A stretch of DNA of 64,000 nucleotides. It comes from Viscum album. Its lineage: Eukaryota > Streptophyta > Magnoliopsida > Santalales > Viscaceae. This document shows positions 55,172 to 64,000 of the stretch, in pieces (the first letter of the stretch is position 1; every line of letters begins with the position of its first letter). The notes beneath the pieces are model-generated. The model saw only the letters and a program-made list of their open reading frames with translations, made no database searches and was not told where the DNA came from. Where the stretch lies: the NCBI GenBank assembly GCA_963277665.1, contig OY728153.1, positions 267,876,250-267,940,249 on the forward strand, in the 5' to 3' direction. Position numbers and translations under genes: made by a program.

Positions 55172-58100
55172 TGTAAAGACCCTTAAAATTCAAGGGAATT
55201 TTTTTTCTTAATTTTCTTTAGAATTTTACAAGAGCGCGGTTTCAGACGGCACCTGATTCTGAGGCCCGGAGTGCCCGGAATTAATTTCCGAAGTTTGGCT
55301 CGGGTACGTTCAGTGAACGAACGAGCGGGAATTCCTAACTTTTGATCCGGTGCTCGGAATTGAAATCTGAGGGCACCGATGAACTCGCAGCACCGATATT
55401 CGCTTAAAGAGACCTTTTCGGAAGTTGCGTTTGTTGCGGGTTGAAAGTTAGTTTTGGGGATTAAAAGATAAGTAAAATAAAATTGTGTGTGATTTTTATT
55501 TTATTCGTGGTGGTAAGACTCTCTCATGGGAAGTTGTTGGTGGGGCCCACAACCACCCAACTTCCCATGTGTAGTTATGACGGAGGTGGGTCCCACACGA
55601 GCCCCCACCTTTTCAAATTCCCTAACCCCTCTAAACCCCCTCTTAAATTATGTGGCTCTCCCCTACATTAATTCTTGCCAACTTATCTCTTCATTTAATT
55701 TTTGACAACTCTAGTTTTTAATTAATGTAATGAATTCAACTTTTGAATTTTGAAAGGTTGGCAAAGTGAAAATAAAATAAGGTGTAGCTTATTTTATTTT
55801 GGGAGTTGCTGTGTTGTGTGGAGATTTGAGAGAAGAAGAGTTCTACACTTTGAAGAACTTCATCTTCCTCCTTGAAGAACGCGAAGAACTCCGACACGCC
55901 GTTCTATCTTCTCTCCACGTCAAAGAAAGGGAGACACCGCTTCCTCCTCGGTTTTCATTCGTCGACTTGAGAAGTTTCGCCAACGACGTATCGCATCGGA
56001 CGCATCCCTTCGTCAACGGATTTGACGAACGACGACCGCGACGCCCGACCTCCGCGACGTCGTCTTCCGCGGAACGTAGACAAATCTTCGAACCTTATAC
56101 CAAGGTTGGGGTTGTTGATTTCTTTTTGTTTTAATTATTTAATTTCTTGATCGTGAATTTAGCAAGTCTAACGTGTGGCTTGATTTATTTAAAGTTGCGT
56201 TATTATTTTAACGTGAGGGAGCCGGACCGCACAAACACGGCCGAACCCCTCCATCGTTCTTGTTTATTCTTGCGGGTGCAAGCAAGTGGCGTGGTGCCGT
56301 CGCACCACGCGGATAATCGTGCAAATATTTTTGCGCGGCGCCGTCGCGCCACGCCGAGGAAGAATCTTCAAGAACGCGACTCCGTCGCGCCGCGTTGAAA
56401 GGAATCAAGGCACGGCGAAAGGGCGCGGTGTCATCGCACCGCGCCGGACGACGAACACCGCGGCCGGTTCCGGGCCGTGGTGGGACGAGGAGACCGCGGC
56501 CGGTTCCGGGCCGCGGCGGAAAGAGAAGACCGGCAGCCGGGCCGCCGGCGTCGGAAGCCGAAGAGGGGACCGGAATTTCCGGTCCCGTTGGAGAAAATCG
56601 GCCGGCCAGCAGGCCGGTCGGATGACGTTAAACCGGGGGAATTAATCCCCCGGCCAGCGTATAAAACCCCCCTCTTTAAGAGGGGGGCGGTTCCATGAAG
56701 GGGGGGGGGGGGGGCAGCAGCCCCCCGGTTTATTTCTCCAAAACCGGCGCCCACGTGGGGGCCGTTTTGTTGCAAAGGCGCGGCACAAAGGCCGCGCCGC
56801 CTTCAATCAGCGGGGGCTTAGCCCCCGCGTGCCGCCACCTCGCGGCGACAGGCCACCGCGGCCCCTGCGGCCTCCGCGCCGCCGCGCCGCCGGACCGCCC
56901 CAGGGGGGGGGGGGGTCGGGCCGGGTCGGCCCGGACCCGGACCCCCCCGTTTCGAACCTGTTCCGGTCTTTTGGCCATATCTTGAGCCTCGGACCTCCGA
57001 ATGACGAACCGTCTGCGGCAACGCGATCCTTGGATCGAGACGGTCGTTTCGGTATATCGCACTCAAGGTTTCGGTTTACTTTGAGTTCGGCAGGGTTGGC
57101 TCGTTCACGAAACCAACCGGGCCTTCGGAGCGGAAACACTCATATCTTGAGCTACGGACGTCCGATTGACGTGCCGTCAGCTGTGTTGTGTCCCTCTTAG
57201 TGAGACGAACCTTTTGGCATACTCCGCCCGAGGTTTGGACGCAGGTGGAGTACGGTCGGGTTGGTTTTGCCTTAAAAACCAACCGGGCCCCGGAGACGAA
57301 AATGCCAATAACTCTCAGACCGGGCGTCCGATCGACGCGCCGTCTGTTGCGTTGAGTTCCAGTTGACGATTCCGAACTTTTGGATACATCAACTCTGGTC
57401 TTTGTGACAGTTGATTTATCAGCCTCTCGGCTCGTGGAGCGGACCCTCCGAACGATCTTGCTGTGTGCGGGAACCCTAGTGCTGGCTGCGACTGTTCTAC
57501 TGCTACTACTGCTACTGTGATTGCGACGACGACAGTACAGAGATCCTGTGTGGATTCGACGACGACGACTTCAGCACTCAGCGATCCTACGTGGATCAGT
57601 GCTACAGGTCCTATGTGGGCCCGATCCTGTGTGGGTCTTTGCGCTCAGCGGTTCTGTGTGAGCCAGCGCCTACAGGTCCTGTGTGGACCCGATCCTGTGT
57701 GGGTCATTGCGGGGGTTAGTTACCTATCGATCCTTCGTGGGTCCGACGACTTAGATGGATCAGTGATCATCTTTATCGTCCTTGAAGAAGTATACCTGTG
57801 TGAGCTGAGTCCTGTTGTTTTCCTGTGTGGATTGTGTTGTGCAATCCTGTGTGGATTACGTTTTGCTTTCCTGTGTGGAATACGTTTACTTTCCTGTGTG
57901 GACTGAGTTGTACTTGGGCTCGGAGGTTGGAGCATATTTGAATTGTTGACTTAGGTATATGTATGGGCATATACCTAATCAGTGTCGGTTATTACTTCGT
58001 GATTGTTACTTTTCTTCGTGGTTTATCCTTTGTGGATTTGAGAGACCTTCAGGGGTCTCGGGGTCCCTACTGAGTAGCTTATACTCACCCCTGCACGGGC

Positions 58101-58575
58101 TTTTCCCGCACTACGTTGTGTTGGTTGCAGACGACGGACAGCGTTGACCTTAGCTGAGGCTTGCAGAGCGGGACGGTACCCGGAGGTAGACCACTGGACG
58201 GGACGTGCTCGGAGCGGACGGCGGGACCCGTGGAGCTGAGGAGCTATCTGTACCCACCCTACAGGTGGGATTTCCAGTGGACAGCTCAGAGTAGTGGCTT
58301 TTACTTTTCAGTTGTTGTTTTCCCTTTCGAATTGTACTTTCCTTTCAGTTTGGGTTTGTATTATGGCCCATTTACTTTTCCGCACTTCAGTTGTACTCTG
58401 CTTTTGTTTAGTGTTTACTTTCCGCTTGCTGACTCTGTGGTATTTGTTTACTTTACAAAGGCAATGCCTTCCCTTTTTACCGGGATTTACGCCTTGGTGC
58501 TAGTCGCCAGCCCCTCGCCTATGGAAGGCGGGCTTGGGGTAGTCACGGCACGGACCCCGAGGGCGGGTCGTGACA
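55172..58575 (+). repeat. 3' LTR of G
   Basis: 3404 bp, collinear with 46946-50342 including the hairpin run, G15 tract (56700-56714), second G13 tract (56903-56915), TATA box (56660-56666), 166-bp repeats and the TCCTGTGTGG array. Many differences from the 5' copy are C/T or G/A changes. Confidence 0.92.
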
Positions 58576-59600
58576 GATTCCTTTGACAATATACTATATT
58601 GACATTCATTAATTTGATCCCTTATTCCCCTTGATATATTCAATTTTATTGATCATTTAAAATTATGTTTCACATAAATATACATATAATTTATCAATGA
58701 TGTGATTATTTCCTATACTATATACCGTTTGAATATATGGTGTGTACTTAATAGTTATTTGATTAACTTTGGAAATTTTGATAAATCTACATCTTCTAAT
58801 CTATAAATTAATTTTAGGACGCATATTATTAAATTTATTATTAGATATATGAGAAATTCTTTGGAATGGTATGACATTAGTGGGACCTAGTTTTAGATAG
58901 ACCCTCGATGCATCAGTTGTCTCATGGGACAAATAGGTTGGCTATCCAATGATAATGGATTTTTATAATGTATCCCACAAAAAGTATAGTGAATTTTGTT
59001 TATCGTAATGGTACCATATACCTAGGAAACATGGCATACAATAATTAAGGGTTCCCATCATTTTATTTCACTTATTACTTATCCATGAGATTTTTTTTGA
59101 AATATTAATGGATTCATTTCATTTTTTTCTCACTGATTCAATTTAATTATTTTAGTTTATTACATTAAAATATTGATTATTCCTTATTATTAATTTTAAT
59201 TGAATTTACTTTCAATTAATTACCTTTCATATTATTTAACACTTCGTTATAAAATTATTTATTAGTGGGAACGTTTATTTAGTTATTAACATTATATAGT
59301 TTCTATTATCATTGATTCATTAGTTCTACCACTATACTTGATCTTACTGGGAATTTGATCTCACCCTAATTTTTTAGTTCTATATAAATACTAAAGGTGT
59401 ATTAAAAAAAGATATAGTATGATATTGTAGATAAAATAATCTTATTATACCCCAATAAACAAACAAAATTATGTTGTAAATAATGTATTTCTTTTTGTTA
59501 AAAGACTGATGTATGTATCTTGTTTACAAATTATACTAATCTCTCCATTATGTCGATATTTGATTCCTTGAAATCCTGAAAATTTAATGGGAGTAGGAAT
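58576..59600 (+). mobile_element. Q-family LTR, copy 2, right part
   Basis: Continues copy 2 after G: cattaatttgatcccttattccccttgatatattcaatttta matches copy 1 near 39210-39260. The end cluster 58889-58950 (accctcgatgcatcagttgtctcatggga) matches 39515-39550 and 33575-33600. The LTR 3' end is not sharp; I place it near 59600. Confidence 0.5.
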
Positions 59601-60609
59601 TTGATCACACTTTCTGGGGTTAGGGTGCCACACAAATTGGATGGATCGCTAGGATCCATGACTAACTCAGGGAAACTATGTCTATACTAAAGATGCATAC
59701 CTTGAAATGGAAGGCAATATGGATAAGAGTCCAAAATATTTCATTTAAAATGCTCATGATGAAGTTATTTGTATCAATAATATTATTAGAATATACTTGA
59801 ATGGTTATGTTATGGAAGGTTTAATTCATAAACCAATAATATCGGAGTAAAAAAGAGTGGTAAAGTGTTAGTTATATATAAAACATTGATAATGGTAGAA
59901 ACTCGTATTTTATGTAATCAAAAAATTTTTTCTTGGATTTAGGGGTGGTATATCCTCTATGATTGAACATCCTCTAGGAACAAGCTCTGTGGAATTTTTT
60001 TGCTCACTATCACATCCTAGTTGGGACTATATGGATTAGATTTCCTTTGTTATCAGTTTTCTATAGTGGATAACCACAAGCAATAGAACCCGTAGTCCAT
60101 GTGTTTCCTATATAAGGATGAAAACATATGTAATTAGTTAATATCCACTCACATATCAAAGATATGAAGATCAATCATAAATAACAAAAAATTCAAGACA
60201 GTTTCTAGCAAACTAAAGGCCTTGAAAACATATATTGAATTCATTTTTGGTGAAAGGGATAAGAAGTAAATTCATGAATGGACAATCATAAGGTGGTGAT
60301 CTATTTTGTATGAAGACCTTTTTCCATATATTTTAATTTCATGTGAATAAGATGTTTCCATGTAGTTTAACATCATCATATAAAGATGTGGTCGGGTAGT
60401 TTAACACCATTTGACAAAGACATCCTTTTTTTTCAAGACACATGTCGACTTATTGAGATGGATCATGTTTCTAAGTTCTCTAATCATATGTTATCTACAC
60501 TGAGTGTGAGAAACCTGGGATAAATGGGTAGTCGATTATGTTATGTGAGAGTACATAATAGGGAATAAATAATTATCTAAAATATCTTTTTGAAATATAG
60601 AATCGATAC
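59601..60609 (+). other. Internal sequence of Q copy 2, no gene
   Basis: AT-rich, no ORF with a recognisable motif. 59600-59650 resembles 34345-34390, and 60350-60430 contains two copies of a gtttaacatcat block also seen near 34620-34690 and 35240-35260, linking it to the internal part of Q copy 0. Confidence 0.35.
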
Positions 60610-62060
60610 AAATCTGAATCACATGATAAGACATTATTGAGAGTGATAATAAATATTGGTTAGTCCTCAAATTGAGGATACATATGCCACTATGTATCAT
60701 GATAAGGTTGGAATCAAGCCACATATAGTTCTTAGATATTGTCCATCATAGGTCCCACCCATGTGTGGGGATGGGTTCATCTTTTATTATTCTATATATT
60801 GTGGATAGTCTAGGGATTAGAGATATGGTAATCACTACATATCCTATAATAATAAGAATCAAACCACCTGTAGTTATTTAAGGGAAAAATATTCATGTCT
60901 GATAGACCCATATGTAATGTGGTGATTTCATTCCATTTATATTGTGGGTAGACCTCTGGTTTGGGATCTAGGTGTCACTACATATCTTTTCATAGTAGGA
61001 ATAAATCTAGATATTCCTCTTTAATGGTATGAAACACATGCAGTTTTAATCCATACATAGTGGGGGCATTTCTTTCATTGATATTCCATATTTACCTTGG
61101 ATTTGGGATCATGGCATCACCATGTATTGTGTGATTGTTGGAATCAATCAACACATAATTTTTTAATGGAATAATATCCACACATTTATGAACAAAATGT
61201 ATAGGTGGTAATTTTTTTCATTTATTATTCCATTTAGGTCAGGGATTTGGGATCTAGGTGTCAATACAAATCTTATGTTAGAATAAATTATGCTACATAT
61301 ATTACTAGAATGAAAATCTCTTCCCAAATACATGACCCATGCATAAGTTGGGATCATTTTCTATTGATATTTTTGATGGGCAAGTAATTCGGGATTGGGG
61401 GTCACTATATATCTTGTGATAGTAGGAATCAAGCCACATTTATTTTATAAATGTAAAACTATCTATGTAGGTTGGACCCATACAAATAAGGGACATTTTA
61501 TATATTGATATTACGGTTGGACCCATGATTTTTGTTATAGGTTTAAATATGTATATCTTGATACAAATAATCAAGTGAAACATATTTCATCACAGTAAAA
61601 CTCTCCACACTTTTTTGAACTGAAAATAATGGGGGGAATATTTTCCATTGGTATTACAGATGGACCATGTACTTGGGATATGGGTGTCAGTACATATCAT
61701 GTGATTGTAGGAGTCATCCCAAATATAGTTCTTGAATGGAAAAATCTCTAAATAAGTCTCAGGTATATGTAGATGGGTCATTTTTTATATTGATATTGTT
61801 TATGGACCCATGATTTGGGATCTGGGTGTCACTACATATCCTATGATAGAAATAATCTATCCATACCAAGTTATTGAATGGAAAACTCATAACATAGATT
61901 TTACCCATACATAGAGGGGGATATTTTTCCCATTGATATTATGGTTGAACCCTAGATTTCGGATCTCAGAGTTACTATTTATCATGTGATAGTAGGAAGC
62001 ATGCCACATGTTACTCTAGAATGATAATATTACCTATGTAGATCTAACGCACTCACAGGG
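60610..62060. repeat. ~143-bp tandem repeat, about ten degenerate units
   Basis: Units share the phrase GGGATCTGGGTGTCACTACATAT, then TGTGATAGTAGGAATCAAGCCACAT, then ACCCATACATAG..GGGG and CATTGATATTAT. Anchor positions are about 60674, 60813, 60963, 61104, 61249, 61391, 61531, 61674, 61817 and 61960, giving intervals of 139-150 bases. Units differ at many positions, so the array is old. It has no coding potential in any frame. Confidence 0.8.
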
Positions 62061-64000
62061 TTGGAAATACTTCATTTTTCATTCACATTGATCTGAATAA
62101 TGAGTAGTTAACCATATGCGATGTAAAATTTTACATGAAGGTAAAGATCAGGTAGTAATGATGGATTTTGTGATATTTATAATCATGAATGTTAGAATGT
62201 ATTGTCTAACAGCCTTTGGTAAAGATACAGTCTGTTAATTTTATCTTCTTGTGGTAAGGAAGAAAGATGATATGTTGTTTATTGTCTTTCTACGAAGACT
62301 TTAAATCCATGAATAAATCTATGAAAATTGTTTTAAAGACACCTTGAAATGGTTGGGGGTGTAATTTATTCCTTTTCCATCATGACAATTGTGTATGAAT
62401 TAATTGAATAGAACACATATATGATGTAAGTCCCTTCCCACTTTGCTTCCATCTTTGGATTATTCATTCATGGTATCATTGGGGTTATGAGAGGTAATAC
62501 TAATTCTCTATGATGAAATCATCATTGGAGAAAGATTTATTTGAATTGATATGTGACTTGATTTGGATAAACATAAAGGTTGTGCAGTGTACACTACCTT
62601 TTCTAATCGAGCCATTCAAACTCATCTGGACAATTTTTTTGATTTATCATCCTCTAAGATTTTTCTATGTATATCTATTCAGATCAACAGAAGTTGTACA
62701 TCTATGGATAGAAGTACTTCGTTCCATAAAAACAATGCAGATGGATTGACTTTGTGGCAGTTCACTTGGTGGTAATTTAGGCTAATAATTTAATGAAGTA
62801 ACATTATTGATCATGACTTTTTTACCTTACCAACCTTTTACTATAGTATATTTTATATAGAAATATTTAATTCTTCTATTTTCATATTTTTTGCTGCATA
62901 ATTTTGGTATTAGTGGTTGGATTTGATGTTTTTATCCATATAAAATTTCATCAATTTGATAGAATAGAATTTATTGTCATTTTTTCTCAATATCATTTAA
63001 GTGACATAGAATATTATGATGATTTTGGATTTCATGAATTTGATGGTATTATTCATCACAACACACATGATTGGTATTACCTCAACCCATTTGGAAAAGA
63101 TGTTGGTAGTAGTATGGATTTTCTAAAACTGTATAGTTGTGATATGGGGGATATAGGCCCCACAACATTCATTCCCAATATGGTAAACATATAAGTATAT
63201 TCAGTTATACATATAAACTCTGGGGGATTATGGAAAATGGTTTCATGTATATAGATTGATTGAAATATCATGGTGGATTTTCCATATTCATGTATCATTT
63301 ATTTCATATAGTATCCCTTCCATCTAATTTTGTGGGAGAGTTTTCACAAGGATTTATGAGCACAACCAGAGCCTCCGTGGAATTATTCTAAAACATTGGG
63401 AATATATCTTTTTTTAATTCATATGAGGAGGATTCTATTGATCCCTCATTTAGATTGGGTAATTTTTCTCATTTGGACCGTGATGATAAGTAATGTTTGT
63501 TGCTCAAAATCATGTCAGTTATCTTTCATATTGATATATTCAGAGGTCACGATATTAGAGGTAATTGAATATAGAATCTATCTATATAGGTGTGGATATT
63601 AAATCATCATAATCTTTTGGTAGTGCTGACAAAATTTACATTTTCTATGTCAGAAAAGATGACTGATGAGATTGGTTCATGATGTAAAAAACGACATCAC
63701 CTAAATTAGGGTTAGTGAATACTATTTCAACATTATACGATGCATCATCACATGCACTTTTTGATTATATTAAATGATAAAATTTTTGTTCAAAAGGAAA
63801 TCCATCCATTAAACCTATAACATAACTGATTAGTGCGTCCAATTGTTCTGTCATGATGGAATACTCACCCTTGATTTATTTTACCACTATATCTTAATCC
63901 ACTTTCATGTTTAGATAGGTTATCCATAAATGTTGGACTATGTCCATTGTAGTAATGATTACTTAGTAATATTCCATATTATTAGAAAATCCTTTTTCAC
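62061..64000. other. AT-rich sequence, no recognisable gene
   Basis: Several ORFs of 68-96 codons occur (for example 62510-62749, 62904-63194 and 63396-63602), but none shows a known motif, and their amino-acid make-up (Ile, Phe, His, Tyr rich) is that of translated AT-rich non-coding DNA. It is probably more Q internal sequence. Confidence 0.35.

Larger units (their letters stand above)
46946..58575 (+). mobile_element. GC-rich Ty3/gypsy chromovirus G, complete but disabled
   Basis: An 11.63-kb element on the plus strand with LTRs of 3397 and 3404 bp, TG/CA-type ends (TGTAAAGACCC..GTCGTGACA), primer-binding site, polypurine tract and full gag-pol. The target duplication GATTC (46941-46945, 58576-58580) is perfect. 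LTR copies differ by a few percent by eye, older than C and much younger than F1. The gag-pol frame carries several stops and shifts, so the element cannot act on its own. Domain order, long LTRs and a C-terminal chromodomain place it near Tekay/Del chromoviruses. It sits inside the AT-rich Q copy 2, from which its GC content differs sharply. Confidence 0.93.

Noticed and set aside
60610..62060. CRISPR-like array
   Set aside because: Units are long, degenerate and contiguous without unique spacers, and the context is a plant retroelement.

Overview
The window is intergenic DNA of a flowering plant with a large, repeat-rich genome. I find no host gene in 64 kb. Every recognisable coding sequence belongs to an LTR retrotransposon, and the base-by-base layout is a stack of nested insertions. 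The plant assignment rests on the element families (a Sirevirus-type Ty1/copia element and Tekay/Del-like Ty3/gypsy chromoviruses) and on initiator-Met tRNA primer-binding sites. I cannot name the species.

Layout. (1) 1-32216: an old plus-strand long-LTR element, called P here. Its 5' LTR fills 1-2304 and is cut by the window edge. A 2.4-kb internal region without coding capacity follows (2305-4716). Its ~4.8-kb 3' LTR is split into three blocks (4717-6606, 18097-18390, 29601-32216) by two later insertions. (2) 6607-18096: element F1, a decayed Ty3/gypsy chromovirus on the minus strand with 3.4-kb LTRs and a perfect 5-bp target duplication (CTCAA). (3) 18391-29600: element C, a very young Sirevirus-like Ty1/copia element on the minus strand, target duplication AATAT. 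Its 1719-bp LTRs differ at only about six sites, gag and pol are intact, and it carries a 699-codon third ORF. (4) 32217-46945 and 58576-64000: AT-rich relics of a related but older LTR family, called Q, including a ~143-bp tandem repeat (60610-62060) and one GC-richer island (41540-42830). (5) 46946-58575: element G, a GC-rich plus-strand Ty3/gypsy chromovirus, target duplication GATTC. Its 3.4-kb LTRs are packed with perfect hairpins, and its gag-pol frame is broken by stops and frameshifts.

How the parts fit. Joining the flanks of F1, C and G after removing one copy of each target duplication restores continuous older LTR sequence. The inferred insertion order is Q, then P inside Q, then F1, G and C, with C youngest. 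Within C, gag and pol share one reading frame separated by a single TGA. ORF3 sits where env-like genes lie in Sireviruses, but it shows nuclear-localisation-like and coiled-coil features rather than a signal peptide or membrane anchor.

Most notable points: the nuclear-looking ORF3 of C; the dense run of stem-loops around the TATA box of G; a ~40-bp stem-loop motif conserved in six otherwise diverged LTR copies (P, F1, Q); and the non-coding structure of P. All boundaries and homologies were read by eye; no alignment or database search was run.
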